From: Bosea sp. 685
Lineage (GTDB): Bacteria > Pseudomonadota > Alphaproteobacteria > Rhizobiales > Beijerinckiaceae
Assembly: GCF_031884435.1 (NCBI RefSeq)
Contig: NZ_CP134779.1
Coordinates: forward strand, 6,140,501-6,204,500
Direction of reading: 5' to 3'
DNA length: 64,000 nt
The position numbers and the translations under genes are program-made. Below, piece after piece: positions 45,305-54,280 of this stretch. How positions within the stretch are numbered: position 1 is the stretch's first letter; each line of letters begins with the position of its first letter. The notes under the pieces were generated by a model. That model made no database searches. It saw nothing but the letters and a program-made list of their open reading frames with translations, and was not told the DNA's origin.

Positions 45305-46450
45305 ATGCGCCTGGGCGACTGCCATAATTTCCATGATTTCCGGGCGATGGCGAAGCGGCGGCTGCCGGGGCCGATCTTCGATTATATCGACGGCGCAGCC
45401 GATGACGAGGTGACTCATCGCCGAAACAGCGAGAGCTTCGAACGCTGCGATCTGGTTCCCAACGTCCTGCGCGGCGTCGGGCAAGTCGATATGTCGGTCA
45501 CCGTCATGGGCCAGAAGCTGGCGATGCCGGTCTATTGCTCGCCGACGGCGCTGCAACGCCTGTTCCATCATGAGGGCGAGCGCGCCGTCGCGGCGGCAGC
45601 GGCGAAATACGGCACCATGTTCGGCGTGTCCTCCCTGGGGACGACCAGCCTCGAGGAGCTGCGCAAGCGTCACGACACGCCGCAGGTCTACCAGTTCTAC
45701 TTCCACAGGGATCGCGGCCTGAACCGCGCCATGATGCAGCGCGCCAGGGAGGCCGGCGTCGAGGTGATGATGCTGACCGTCGACAGCATCACCGGCGGCA
45801 ACCGCGAGCGCGACCTGCGCACCGGCTTCTCGATTCCATTCAAGCTGACGCTTGCCGGCATGCTGCAGTTCGCGCTCAAGCCGGCCTGGGCCCTGAACTA
45901 TCTGACGCATGAGCGCTTCAAGCTGCCGCAGCTCGACCAGCATGTCGACATGGGCGGGGGCGCCATGTCGATCAGCCGTTATTTCACCGAGATGCTCGAC
46001 CCGACGATGAGCTGGGACGATGTCGCGGAGATGGTCAAGCTCTGGTCGGGGCAGTTCTGCCTGAAGGGCGTGATGTCGGTCGCCGACGCCAGGAGGGCCG
46101 TCGATATCGGCTGTACCGGCATCGTCCTCTCGAACCATGGCGGCCGCCAGCTCGACGGCTCGCGGGCGGCCTTCGACCAGCTCGCCGAGATCGTCGATGC
46201 GGTCGGGGACCGGATCGACGTGATCATGGATGGCGGCGTGCAGCGCGGCACGCATGTGCTGAAGGCGCTGTCGCTCGGCGCCAAGGCCGTCGGCCTCGGG
46301 CGTTATTATCTCTATCCGCTGGCCGCGGCAGGCCAGCCGGGCGTCGAGCGCGCGCTTGGCGCGATGCGCACCGAAATCGAGCGCGGGATGAAGCTGATGG
46401 GCTGCAGCAGCATCGACCAGCTGTCGCGCGAGAACCTGCGCTTCCGGTAG
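45305..46450 (+). CDS. lldD: FMN-dependent alpha-hydroxy-acid dehydrogenase (lactate dehydrogenase-like)
   Basis: The 381-residue protein is of the glycolate oxidase/lactate dehydrogenase family. It has the FDYIDGAADDE start, the FMN-binding SPTALQRLFHHEGE and MLTVDSITGGNRERDLRTGF strands, and the active-site signature SNHGGRQLDGS with its catalytic histidine and arginine. GGVQRGTHVLKALSLGAKAV then binds the FMN phosphate. It oxidises L-lactate or a related 2-hydroxy acid. It is divergent from metZ. LldD is the best guess, but the exact acid is uncertain. Confidence 0.88.
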   Translation: MRLGDCHNFHDFRAMAKRRLPGPIFDYIDGAADDEVTHRRNSESFERCDLVPNVLRGVGQVDMSVTVMGQKLAMPVYCSPTALQRLFHHEGERAVAAAAAKYGTMFGVSSLGTTSLEELRKRHDTPQVYQFYFHRDRGLNRAMMQRAREAGVEVMMLTVDSITGGNRERDLRTGFSIPFKLTLAGMLQFALKPAWALNYLTHERFKLPQLDQHVDMGGGAMSISRYFTEMLDPTMSWDDVAEMVKLWSGQFCLKGVMSVADARRAVDIGCTGIVLSNHGGRQLDGSRAAFDQLAEIVDAVGDRIDVIMDGGVQRGTHVLKALSLGAKAVGLGRYYLYPLAAAGQPGVERALGAMRTEIERGMKLMGCSSIDQLSRENLRFR

Positions 46451-46468
46451 AGCCGGATCGCTCCGACT

Positions 46469-47257
46469 TCAGGCGCCTTGACCTGCCATGCCGCCCTCTC
46501 GCCCCAGCGGCGCCAGGAAGCGGGTCAGATCGTCCGTGACATAGTGCACATGCCCGGCCTCGATCGCGGCCTGCTCCCAGACCTCGCGGAAGGGGTCGGG
46601 CGTGCGCGGAATGATCAGCACGGTCTTCATGCCGAGCGCGCTGGGAACGACGAGGTTCTTCTCGATATCCTCGAACATCGCCGCCCGCCCGGGGTCGACC
46701 GCATGCTTGGCGAGGAAGTTCTCATAGGTCGCCCGCTCGGGCTTGGGCAGGAAGCCGGCCTGGACGATATCGAAGATGTCCTCGAAATGATGCAGGATGC
46801 CGAGCTTGCCGGCGACATTCTCGGCATGGCCGCGCGAGCCGTTGGTCAAGATCAGCTTGCGCCCGGGCAGGGCCGCGATCGCGTCTCCCAGCGCCGGGTC
46901 GGGATCGAGCAGGGTCAGGTCGATCTGGTGGGCGAAATCGAGGAAGTCGTCGGGATCGACGTCATGCTCCTCCATCAGCCCCTTCAGCGTCGTGCCGTAG
47001 CGCTCGTAATAATAGCGCCGCAGCGCATGCGACGACAGGCCATCGAGGCCGAAGAGTTCGAGCAGGAACAGCGTGATCCGCTCATTGACCTGCGGCCAGA
47101 CCTTCGCCTCGTGCGAATACAGCGTGTTGTCGAGATCGAAGACCCAGTGATCGACATGGGCGAAGGCCTCCACGGGCAGCGGCGGCACGGAGGCGGGAGG
47201 TGAGGCGTGCGTGTTCATGGGGACTCGGAAATGTGGAGCGCCCAGCCTGACATGCAA
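46469..47257 (-). CDS. Pyrimidine 5'-nucleotidase (HAD superfamily)
   Basis: The protein has the four HAD motifs: DLDNTLY with the nucleophile aspartate, LTNGS, the lysine in PKPERATYENF and FEDIEKN. The insertion pattern and HEAKVWPQVNERITLFLLE match the SDT1/PYNE-like nucleotidases that dephosphorylate UMP and CMP. The ATG at 47257 has an AGAGGA site and gives 262 residues; the ATG at 47218 gives 249 but lacks a ribosome site. Its neighbour upstream is argB, separated by a palindromic repeat. Confidence 0.87.
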   Translation of the reverse strand: MHVRLGAPHFRVPMNTHASPPASVPPLPVEAFAHVDHWVFDLDNTLYSHEAKVWPQVNERITLFLLELFGLDGLSSHALRRYYYERYGTTLKGLMEEHDVDPDDFLDFAHQIDLTLLDPDPALGDAIAALPGRKLILTNGSRGHAENVAGKLGILHHFEDIFDIVQAGFLPKPERATYENFLAKHAVDPGRAAMFEDIEKNLVVPSALGMKTVLIIPRTPDPFREVWEQAAIEAGHVHYVTDDLTRFLAPLGREGGMAGQGA

Positions 47258-47295
47258 GTCCTCTGCTAAGGTTTAAGCACGAGGCCGGCTCCACG

Positions 47296-47382
47296 CCGTC
47301 ATTGCGAGCGCAGCGAAGCAATCCAGCTGGCTGCGCGCTGCGGCCCTGGATTGCTTCGTCGCCATGCTCCTCGCAATGACGG
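47296..47382. repeat. Palindromic GTCATTGCGAGCG / CGCAATGACGG repeat
   Basis: The outer arms CGTCATTGCGAG and CTCGCAATGACG and inner arms GCGAAGCAATCCAG and CTGGATTGCTTCG form an extended stem over 87 bases. A longer second copy lies at 58971-59080 and a decayed piece at 25822-25859. It is a dispersed intergenic repeat common in proteobacteria. Confidence 0.85.
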
Positions 47383-47397
47383 ATGGAGAGGTGCGGA

Positions 47398-48294
47398 TTA
47401 CCGCCGGATGATCGTGCCCGAGCCGGTATCGGTGAAGAGCTCGATCAGCGCCGCATGCGGCACCTTGCCGTCGAGGATGACGACGGCCTCGACGCCTTTT
47501 TCCAGCGCGTAGATGCAGGTCTCGATCTTCGGGATCATGCCGCCCGAGATCGTGCCGTCGGCGATCAACCTGCGGCATTCCTCCACCGTCAGCTCCGGGA
47601 TGAGCTCCTTGTCCTTGTTCAGGACGCCAGGCACGTCGGTCAAAAGCAGCAGGCGCTTGGCATTGAGCGCACCCGCGATCGCGCCCGCGAAGGTATCGGC
47701 GTTGACATTATAGGTCTGTCCGTCGGCCGCCGAGCAGACCGGTGCGAGCACGGGGATGAGTTCGGCCTTCAGCACGGCGTCGAGCACCGTAGTGTCAACC
47801 TTGTCGGGCTCGCCGACGAAGCCGAGATCGAGGATTTCCTCGATCTTCGAATCCGGATCGACGATGGTGCGCGTCACCTTGCGGGCGGTGACCATATTGC
47901 CGTCCTTGCCGCACAGCCCGATCGCCTTGCCGCCCTCGCGCGAGATGTAGCCGACGATCTCCTTGTTGACCGAACCGGCGAGCACCATCTCGACGATCTC
48001 GACCGTCGCCTGGTCGGTGACGCGCAGGCCCTGCTTGAATTCCGACTTGATGCCGAGCTTGGTCAGCATGCGCGCGATCTGCGGCCCGCCGCCATGGCAG
48101 ACCACGGGCTTCACGCCCGACTGCTCCAGCAGCACGATGTCCTCGGCGAAATCCTCCGCCGTCGCGGCATCGCCCATGGCGTTTCCGCCATATTTGATCA
48201 CCACGACCTCTTGGTCGTAGCGCTGCATATGCGGCAGTGCGACGACCAGGAGGTCGGCTGATTGCGACGGCGTCAGAAGGGCGGGGTTGATCAT
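47398..48294 (-). CDS. argB: Acetylglutamate kinase
   Basis: The 298-residue amino-acid kinase phosphorylates N-acetylglutamate, the second step of arginine synthesis. It shows [12 protein letters not shown] (residues about 31-42), [14 protein letters not shown], the sensor region [14 protein letters not shown] and [20 protein letters not shown]. The C-terminal [20 protein letters not shown] followed by TGSGTIIRR is diagnostic. It lies downstream of engB, as usual in this order, although here a DUF423 gene and two repeats separate them. Confidence 0.96.
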   Translation of the reverse strand: MINPALLTPSQSADLLVVALPHMQRYDQEVVVIKYGGNAMGDAATAEDFAEDIVLLEQSGVKPVVCHGGGPQIARMLTKLGIKSEFKQGLRVTDQATVEIVEMVLAGSVNKEIVGYISREGGKAIGLCGKDGNMVTARKVTRTIVDPDSKIEEILDLGFVGEPDKVDTTVLDAVLKAELIPVLAPVCSAADGQTYNVNADTFAGAIAGALNAKRLLLLTDVPGVLNKDKELIPELTVEECRRLIADGTISGGMIPKIETCIYALEKGVEAVVILDGKVPHAALIELFTDTGSGTIIRR

Positions 48295-48345
48295 CGAGCA
48301 GGCTCCGCGAGCGCGCGCAAGACAGCCGCGCCGGTGCGCCTTCTA

Positions 48346-48381
48346 GAGCATCATGCCGAAAAGTGGAAACCGGTTTTCGGC
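48346..48381. repeat. Degenerate copy of the GCCGAAAA palindrome
   Basis: GCCGAAAA (48355-48362) and TTTTCGGC (48374-48381) pair across an 11-base loop, preceded by AGAGCATCAT. The layout matches the perfect element at 40351-40397. It lies between the DUF423 stop and the argB start. Confidence 0.65.
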
Positions 48382-48385
48382 GATC

Positions 48386-48754
48386 TCAGTTGCGTGGCGC
48401 AAGCGCTGCGGCCACAGCCAGCCCGAGCCAGCCACCGAGCATGAACCAGCCGCCGATCGGTGCGGCGCGCGGGAACAGGCCCTCGTTGAAAAAGCCCCGC
48501 CGCGTCAGGTCGGCAGCGAACAGGGCCGCACCCAGGATCAGCGCCGAGATCGCCAGCCGCGCCACGAAATCGGTCAGGAAACCGGCCTTGCGAGCTGCGG
48601 TCGCGCCGATCACGGCAGGGGCGTGGAAGAGCAGGATCTGCCCGGCAGTCTGGACATTGACCGTCCCGGTAATATGCGCGGCGGCCGCCAGCAAGGCGAC
48701 GCCGGCAAACCCCATCAGGGCGGCGAGGGTGAGATGAATCTTCGCGGCGGTCAT
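48386..48754 (-). CDS. DUF423 family membrane protein (YgdD-like)
   Basis: The 122-residue protein has four transmembrane helices and the family patterns AALMGFAGVALLAAAAHI near the start, a QILLFHAPAVI stretch with the conserved histidine, and APIGGWFMLGGWLGLAVAAA at the end. Its function is unknown. It sits between engB and argB, which are usually direct neighbours in this order. Confidence 0.85.
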   Translation of the reverse strand: MTAAKIHLTLAALMGFAGVALLAAAAHITGTVNVQTAGQILLFHAPAVIGATAARKAGFLTDFVARLAISALILGAALFAADLTRRGFFNEGLFPRAAPIGGWFMLGGWLGLAVAAALAPRN

Positions 48755-48788
48755 GGTGATTCTCCAACTGCCCTCGCAACAACCGCGT

Positions 48789-48895
48789 CGTCATCCTGGG
48801 CGCCCGGAGGGCGTCCCGGGATCCATCATAGGGCTATGCGGCGCCCCATGATGGATCCCGGAGCTGCGCCGCTTCGCGGCTTGTCCAGGATGACG
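48789..48895. repeat. Nested double palindrome upstream of the DUF423 gene
   Basis: Outer arms CGTCATCCTGG (48789-48799) and CCAGGATGACG (48885-48895) enclose a second perfect 14-base palindrome (48816-48829 with 48848-48861) containing GGATCC. Text such as CGCGGCTTGTC links it to the repeats at 15588 and 22143. It lies between the engB stop and the DUF423 start. Confidence 0.8.
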
Positions 48896-48915
48896 GCTGA
48901 GTATGTGATGAACCT

Positions 48916-49581
48916 CTATTCCCGCTCCGCCAGCACGCGGCCCACGGCAGCACGCAATTCGGGGATGCCGAGACCGCTCTCGCTGGAGGTCAGCAGCACC
49001 TCGGGGAAGGCGGCCGGGCGGCGCTTGATCTCGTCATAGGTCGCCTCGATCATGAACTGCTGATCGGCCTTCTTGAGCGCGTCGCCCTTGGTCAGCACGA
49101 CCTGGTAGGAGACGGCGGCCTTGTCGAGCGTCTCCAGCACCGCGCCGTCGACATCCTTGATGCCGTGCCGGGCGTCGATCAGCACATAGACGCGCATCAG
49201 GTTGGAGCGCCCGCGCAGATATTCATGGATCAGATTGGTCCAGGCCGCGACCTTGGCCCGGCCGACGGCGGCATAGCCATAGCCCGGCATGTCGACGATG
49301 GTCAGGCGCTCATCGGCGCCGACCTGGCGGAAGAAATTGAGCTGCTGGGTGCGCCCGGGCGTATGCGAGGTCCGCGCCAGCGCGTTGCGGCGGGTGACCG
49401 CGTTGATCAGGCTCGACTTGCCGACATTGGAGCGCCCGGCGAAGGCGATCTCCTGGCCAACCATCGGCGGCAGGTCGTCGACATGGGTCGAGGCCCAGAC
49501 GAAGTCCCAGGGGCCTTCGAACAGCTTGCGCGCGCTTTCGATCTCGTCGTCGCCATAAGGCGTGGTCAGGCTCGTCGTCAT
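48916..49581 (-). CDS. engB: Ribosome biogenesis GTP-binding protein EngB/YihA
   Basis: The 221-residue GTPase acts in assembly of the large ribosomal subunit. It has all G motifs: G1 GRSNVGKSSL (residues about 48-57), G2 RTSHTPGRTQ, G3 DMPGYGYA and G4 TKGD. LIDARHGIKDVD is typical of the family. It belongs to the rpmH-rnpA-yidC-engB-argB block. The CatB-like gene is 26 nt upstream on the same strand. Confidence 0.95.
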   Translation of the reverse strand: MTTSLTTPYGDDEIESARKLFEGPWDFVWASTHVDDLPPMVGQEIAFAGRSNVGKSSLINAVTRRNALARTSHTPGRTQQLNFFRQVGADERLTIVDMPGYGYAAVGRAKVAAWTNLIHEYLRGRSNLMRVYVLIDARHGIKDVDGAVLETLDKAAVSYQVVLTKGDALKKADQQFMIEATYDEIKRRPAAFPEVLLTSSESGLGIPELRAAVGRVLAERE

Positions 49582-49607
49582 CGTGCTTGTCTACTCATCG
49601 TCCTTGC

Positions 49608-50243
49608 CTACACGGCCGCGCGCAGCGCGTCGATGTCAGCCGAGGCGATGACGCCGATATTGCGCGCGATTCTCTCAGGCTCCCAGTCCCACCAGCGGAT
49701 GGAAAGCAATTCGGCCACGATCTCGGGCGCAAAGCGCATCTTCACGACGCGTCCGGGATTGCCGACCACGACGGCATAGGGCGGCACGTCGCGCGCGACC
49801 TGCGCCCGCGTGCCGATGATGGCGCCGTCGCCGACCGTGACGCCGGGCATGATCACGGCCTCGCGGCCGATCCAGACATCGTTGCCGATACGCGTGTCGC
49901 CGCGAAAGCCGGTGTTTTCACGGGTATAGTCGGGCGCGTTCTCGAAGCCGAACATGCCGAAGGGAAAGGTCGAGAAGCCGCCCATCGGATGGTTGGCGCC
50001 GTTCATGATGAATTGCGCGGCTTGCGCGATGGCGACGAATTTGCCGATGATCAAGCGGTCGCCGATGAAGTCGAAATGATAGCGCACGCAGCGCGCAACG
50101 AAATGCTCGGGCCCGCGCGAGTCGTCGTAATAGCTGTAGTCGCCGACCTCGATCAGCGGATTGTCGACGATCGCCTTGAGGAAGGCCGTGCCCTTCCAGC
50201 CGGGAATGGGGTGGCGGGTCAGGGGATCGGGGAGGGTCATCAC
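49608..50243 (-). CDS. CatB-type hexapeptide-repeat acetyltransferase
   Basis: The 211-residue protein matches xenobiotic acetyltransferases: VGDYSYYDDSRGPEHF near residue 33, the LIIGKFVAIAQAAQFIMNGA strand, the active-site histidine in NGANHPMGGFSTFPF, and left-handed beta-helix repeats (IGNDVWIGREAVIMPGVTVG, then DGAIIGTRAQVARDV). Chromosomal members of this class can confer low-level chloramphenicol or streptogramin acetylation, but most have unknown substrates. It is inserted between yidC and engB. Resistance is not implied by sequence alone. Confidence 0.88.
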   Translation of the reverse strand: MMTLPDPLTRHPIPGWKGTAFLKAIVDNPLIEVGDYSYYDDSRGPEHFVARCVRYHFDFIGDRLIIGKFVAIAQAAQFIMNGANHPMGGFSTFPFGMFGFENAPDYTRENTGFRGDTRIGNDVWIGREAVIMPGVTVGDGAIIGTRAQVARDVPPYAVVVGNPGRVVKMRFAPEIVAELLSIRWWDWEPERIARNIGVIASADIDALRAAV

Positions 50244-50320
50244 GGCCTCCTCGCCATCCCGTCGACCGCTGGTCGACCGGGATGACGGTATCTGGAGCGG
50301 CGGCTGGAGTGGTCGCCGCC

Positions 50321-52312
50321 TTACTTCTCGTTGCTGTTTGCCGGCTTCTCCGGCTCAGGCGTGGCGGCAGCGGGCTCCGACTTCTTGTTGTTGGCCGTCT
50401 TCGCCACGGCAGCCTTTGTCGATGCTTTGGAGCCGATGAGCTTGGTCGAGCCGGCCGCAGGCGGCGGTGCAGCTGGCGGTGTCGCCGGCTTCTTGCCGAA
50501 CAGGCCCTTGATGTTGTCGAACAGCTCGATCTTGGCGCCGTTCTTTTTCATAATGTAGCCCTGCTGGCTCACCGAGAGCAGGTTGTTCCAGCTCCAGTAG
50601 ATCACCAGGCCGGCCGGGAACGAGCCGAGCAGGAAGGTGAAGAACACCGGCATCCAGGTGAACATCATCTTCTGCACCGGGTCCGGCGGCTCCGGGTTCA
50701 TCTTCATCTGGATGAACATCGTGATGCCCATGAAGATCGGCCAGGCGCCGATATGCAGGAAGGCCGGCGAGGCGAAGGGCAGGAGCCCGAACAGGTTGAC
50801 GATCGAGGTCGGATCCGGCGCGGCCAGATCCTTGATCCAGCCGAAGAACGGCGCATGCCGCATCTCGATGGTGATGAACAGGATCTTGTAGAGCGCGAAG
50901 AACACCGGGATCTGCAGCAGCACCGGCCAGCAGCCGGCGATCGGGTTGATCTTCTGCGTCTTGTACAGCTCCATCAGCGCCTGCTGCTGCTTCATCTTGT
51001 CGTCCGCATAGCGCTCGCGGATCGCGACCATCTCCGGCTGCACGGCCTTCATCTTCGCCATCGAGGCGTAGGATTTGCTCGCGAGCGGGAAGAACAGGCC
51101 CTTCAGCAGCAGCGTGACGCCCAGGATCGCGATGCCGAAATTGCCGACATGCTTGTAGATCCAGTCCATCACGAAAAACATCGGCTTGGTGATGAAGTAG
51201 AACCAGCCCCAGTCGATCAGCAGTTCGAAGCGCTTGATGCCGAGGTTCTTCTCGTAGCCGTCGATCGCGGCGACTTCCTTGGCGCCGGCGAAGAGATGCG
51301 CCTGGCTCGCCGCGCTCGCGCCGGGCGCGACGGTGATGGCCTCGCCGAGAAAATCGGCCTGATAGGTGCGTTGCGACCCGGTCTGGACCGAGGAATAGCG
51401 ACCTTCATATTTACGCGCCTGGTCGGGGGCGACTGCCGCGGCCCAGTACTTGTCGGTGATGCCGACGAAGCCGCCGACGGCGTCCTTCCAGACCTTGCCG
51501 TTGGCGCCGGGCGAGAGCAGCGGCTCCTTGTCGATCTTGTCGTAGGTGTATTCCTGCAGGCCCTGCTCGCCGAGATTACCGATCAGGCCCTCATGCAGGA
51601 CGTAATAGCCCAGCGTCGCCGGCTTGCCCTGGCGCACGACCTGGCCATAGGGGAAGAGCGAGACGGGCGCGCCGCCCTTGTTCTCGACCTGATTGTTGAT
51701 CGTGAACATGGCGTTGTCGTCGATGGTGATAACGCGCTTGAACAGCAGGCCCTGGCCATTGTCCCAAGACAGCGTCAGCGGCGTGCCGGAACGCAGCACC
51801 GACCCATCGGCGCTCCAGAGGGTCGAGGCGTTGGGCAGCGGCACGGCGGCGCCGGGCGCGGCCACCCAGCCGAAATCGGAATAATAGGCGTTGGGCCCGC
51901 CGAGCGGCGAGAGCAGGATGATGTTGGCGCTGTTGGGATCGACCGTCTCGCGATAGGCCTTGAGCGAGACGTCGTCGATGCGCGCGCCGGTGAGGGCGAT
52001 CGAGCCGGCGATCTTGGCCGTCTCGATGCGGACGCGTGGGCTGCGGGCGAGCGCCTGCTCGCGGGTCTCGGAGGCCAGTGTCGCGGGGACGGCGCCCGGA
52101 GCGGCTGTGCCGGCAGGCTGGCCGGGCACGGTCGAGGGGGCAGGCGTCGTGGCGGGCGAGCCGGCGGGCGCGGATTGCGCCTGCTGGTTCTGCTGCGCGA
52201 TCTGCTTCTGCTTCTCCATCTGCGGCACGCCGTAGAAGAACTGCCAGCCGAGCAGCACGACCACGGAGAGCGCGATCGCCAGAAGCAGGTTGCGGTTGTC
52301 TTCTTTCATCAT
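50321..52312 (-). CDS. yidC: Membrane protein insertase YidC
   Basis: The roughly 663-residue inner-membrane insertase has a first helix [20 protein letters not shown], a large periplasmic P1 domain (residues about 60-370) and the conserved C-terminal core of five helices. The core includes [20 protein letters not shown], the hydrophilic cytoplasmic hairpin, and [21 protein letters not shown] low-complexity basic/proline tail ends the protein. The ATG at 52312 is used; the frame opens at a TTG (52324). It lies 35 nt after rnpA in the conserved operon. Confidence 0.95.
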   Translation of the reverse strand: MMKEDNRNLLLAIALSVVVLLGWQFFYGVPQMEKQKQIAQQNQQAQSAPAGSPATTPAPSTVPGQPAGTAAPGAVPATLASETREQALARSPRVRIETAKIAGSIALTGARIDDVSLKAYRETVDPNSANIILLSPLGGPNAYYSDFGWVAAPGAAVPLPNASTLWSADGSVLRSGTPLTLSWDNGQGLLFKRVITIDDNAMFTINNQVENKGGAPVSLFPYGQVVRQGKPATLGYYVLHEGLIGNLGEQGLQEYTYDKIDKEPLLSPGANGKVWKDAVGGFVGITDKYWAAAVAPDQARKYEGRYSSVQTGSQRTYQADFLGEAITVAPGASAASQAHLFAGAKEVAAIDGYEKNLGIKRFELLIDWGWFYFITKPMFFVMDWIYKHVGNFGIAILGVTLLLKGLFFPLASKSYASMAKMKAVQPEMVAIRERYADDKMKQQQALMELYKTQKINPIAGCWPVLLQIPVFFALYKILFITIEMRHAPFFGWIKDLAAPDPTSIVNLFGLLPFASPAFLHIGAWPIFMGITMFIQMKMNPEPPDPVQKMMFTWMPVFFTFLLGSFPAGLVIYWSWNNLLSVSQQGYIMKKNGAKIELFDNIKGLFGKKPATPPAAPPPAAGSTKLIGSKASTKAAVAKTANNKKSEPAAATPEPEKPANSNEK

Positions 52313-52347
52313 GATCGGAAACAAATCTCGCTGACGCCCGACGGGGC

Positions 52348-52776
52348 TTAAGGTTTGGCCGGCGCGCTGCCGCTATCGGGCGCGCGTTGCTTGTCTTGCG
52401 GGGGCTTGCGGCCGGATCTGGCCGCATAGGGCTTGGCCGGCCGGGCGCGGTCGAGCGCGATCGAGAGATCGGCGACCAGGGCCTCGAAGCCGGCGCTCAG
52501 CGTTTCAGTGCGCGCGATGATCACGACATCGCAGGCCCGCCCGGCCTGGGCGCCGAGCGCGAGCGCCGCTGCGGCGCGCAGGCGGCGGCGGATGCGGTTG
52601 CGCTTGACGGCATTGCCGACCTTGCGCGAGGCGGTCAGCCCAAGGCGCAGGCCGTCGCGGCCCGCCTCCTCGGCGGCGTCGCGCACCTGCACCGTGAGGA
52701 CCGACGAACGAAAACGGCGGCCGTGTTCGGCCGCCGCCAGGAATTGCTTGCGTTGGGTCAGACGGGCGAGGCGCAT
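52348..52776 (-). CDS. rnpA: Ribonuclease P protein component
   Basis: The 142-residue basic protein binds the RNase P RNA for 5' maturation of tRNA. It has the family motif [20 protein letters not shown] (residues about 51-70) and the start [19 protein letters not shown] proline-rich tail of about 30 residues is longer than in enterics but common in this order. It lies between rpmH and yidC, the universal arrangement. Confidence 0.94.
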   Translation of the reverse strand: MRLARLTQRKQFLAAAEHGRRFRSSVLTVQVRDAAEEAGRDGLRLGLTASRKVGNAVKRNRIRRRLRAAAALALGAQAGRACDVVIIARTETLSAGFEALVADLSIALDRARPAKPYAARSGRKPPQDKQRAPDSGSAPAKP

Positions 52777-52831
52777 GGCGATTGGCCAGTCTTCCAGACA
52801 AGAAGGCGCGCGAGGCTCACGCGCCGGCAGC

Positions 52832-52966
52832 TCAGGCCGAAAGCTTCTTGCGGCCGTGGGCGCGGCGGGCTGCGATGACCTTGCGGCCGCCGACAGTCGC
52901 CATGCGAGCGCGGTAGCCGTGGCGGCGCTTGCGAACCAGCTTGCTGGGTTGATAAGTTCTCTTCAC
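52832..52966 (-). CDS. rpmH: 50S ribosomal protein L34
   Basis: The 44-residue protein [20 protein letters not shown]... ending [11 protein letters not shown] is L34. The start is GTG at 52966, supported by a GGAG site 7 nt upstream (GGAGACGGATC). The open frame continues further upstream, but nothing before the GTG belongs to L34. Confidence 0.96.
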   Translation of the reverse strand: MKRTYQPSKLVRKRRHGYRARMATVGGRKVIAARRAHGRKKLSA

Positions 52967-53200
52967 GATCCGTCTCCGGGGCCTTGTCAGCCCGGCGGTC
53001 GCGGCTTCCCTCGGGAAGCGTGACCATGCGAGCTTGTCATGCAAAAGGTTCTGCGCCGCCTACAAGGCTGCGCAAGTGGCGGGCTTATGGCGGATGGCTC
53101 CGCCCAAGTCAATGCTGAATGCCCGGCCGAATGCCCGGTTTGGGCGCGCCGGCCTGCGACCCTTCGTCCTTGGCGATGGGCTGGGCGATGGGCTGGGCGA

Positions 53201-53410
53201 TCATTTCCTCGCAGCGCCTTGCCTGACGCTGGCCGCGAGGACGCCAAGGCAGCCGAGCGTCAACAGGGCTTCCACCAGCAGGGGCTGGCCGGGGAGGCCG
53301 AAGGCGGCGAGCGCGCAAAGGCCGACGACGGCAAGGATGGACAAGGCGAGGCGCTCGTCATCGACGAACAGACCGGTGATCTCGCGCGCGATCAGGCGAA
53401 GGGCGTTCAT
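53201..53410 (-). CDS. Small two-helix membrane protein
   Basis: The 69-residue protein has two probable transmembrane helices (LALSILAVVGLCALAAFGLP and LLVEALLTLGCLGVLAASV) after a short amphipathic start. Its ATG overlaps the stop of the FTR1-like gene by 4 nt, so it is translated as part of that operon. I do not recognise the family. Confidence 0.6.
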   Translation of the reverse strand: MNALRLIAREITGLFVDDERLALSILAVVGLCALAAFGLPGQPLLVEALLTLGCLGVLAASVRQGAARK

Positions 53411-54159
53411 CGGGCGATCTCCGGGGCGGTCTGGCGGATCAGGGCGGCAAGGCCTAGGCCGACGCCAAGGAAGATGGCGGCAAGGCCCAGGATGGCGAGA
53501 TCGTGCCCAGGCCAGGCCGCGCCGAGCCCCTCGCCCGTCCAGTAGACGCCGAAGGCGGAGAGCATCACGCCGACGCCGAATTTGAGCGTGTTCTCGGGCA
53601 CGCGCGCCAGCGGCTTGTGAACGATGGCGCCGAGGATGAGCACGAGCAGGCAGGCGGCAAGCGCCCCCAGGCTCGCCGGCCAGATCAAGTCGCGCCCGGC
53701 CCCGACGGCGATGACCACGAACACGACCTCGATGCCCTCGAGCATCACGGCCTTGAAGGCGGTGAGGCCGGCCATCCAGTCGAGATGCCTGGCCTCGCGC
53801 TCGCGCGCTCTCGCGGCGTTGAGCGCATTCGTCTCCTTCGCAAAGGCTGCGAGCTCGTCATGCAGCGGGATGAAGCCGGCGGAACGCAGGATCGCCTTGC
53901 GCAGCCAGCGCAATCCGAACAGCAGCAGCAGGACGCCGATGAAGAGCTGCAACGCTTGCAGCGGAATACTGCCGAGCACGGGACCGAGGACCAGCACCAG
54001 CAGCGCGAGCGCGGCGAGCGCGCATGCGGTTCCGGTCAGGGCCGGCTTCCAGCCGCGCACGGTTCCCACCGCAAGCACGATGGTGAAGGCCTCGACCACC
54101 TCGACGAGCGAGGCGAGGAAGGCGGCGGATATGGCGGGGGCAGCTGTCGTCCAGGTCAT
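53407..54159 (-). CDS. FTR1-like membrane protein (COG4280-type)
   Basis: The 250-residue protein has about seven helices in two related halves. Each half begins with a glutamate-rich helix, SLVEVVEAFTIVLAVG (residues about 16-31) and VMLEGIEVVFVVIAVG (about 135-150). The LEGIE text recalls the REGLE iron-binding motif of FTR1 permeases, which suggests a metal-ion transporter; this is inference. The longer frame to 54282 crosses a palindrome and is not conserved, so the ATG at 54159 was chosen. It is divergent from a ChrB N-domain gene and coupled to a 69-residue membrane protein. Confidence 0.75.
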   Translation of the reverse strand: MTWTTAAPAISAAFLASLVEVVEAFTIVLAVGTVRGWKPALTGTACALAALALLVLVLGPVLGSIPLQALQLFIGVLLLLFGLRWLRKAILRSAGFIPLHDELAAFAKETNALNAARAREREARHLDWMAGLTAFKAVMLEGIEVVFVVIAVGAGRDLIWPASLGALAACLLVLILGAIVHKPLARVPENTLKFGVGVMLSAFGVYWTGEGLGAAWPGHDLAILGLAAIFLGVGLGLAALIRQTAPEIAR

Positions 54160-54249
54160 CGGCTGGGGCTCGCTTGCAGGGGCGGCTGGCCGAAGGGAAG
54201 GAAGCCTGTCACAATGGCTCTCGCCCAGCGGTCGGTTTGATCGCTTGTA

Positions 54250-54269
54250 AATGTAACGGCCGTAACATT
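54250..54269. promoter_or_regulatory. Palindrome in the ChrB_N/FTR1-like divergent promoter
   Basis: AATGT and ACATT flank the self-complementary centre CGGCCG with two-base asymmetric links, giving a 20-base near-palindrome. It lies 11 nt before the ChrB_N start and about 90 nt from the divergent membrane gene, suitable for shared control. Confidence 0.55.
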
Positions 54270-54280
54270 CAAGAGGTTCC

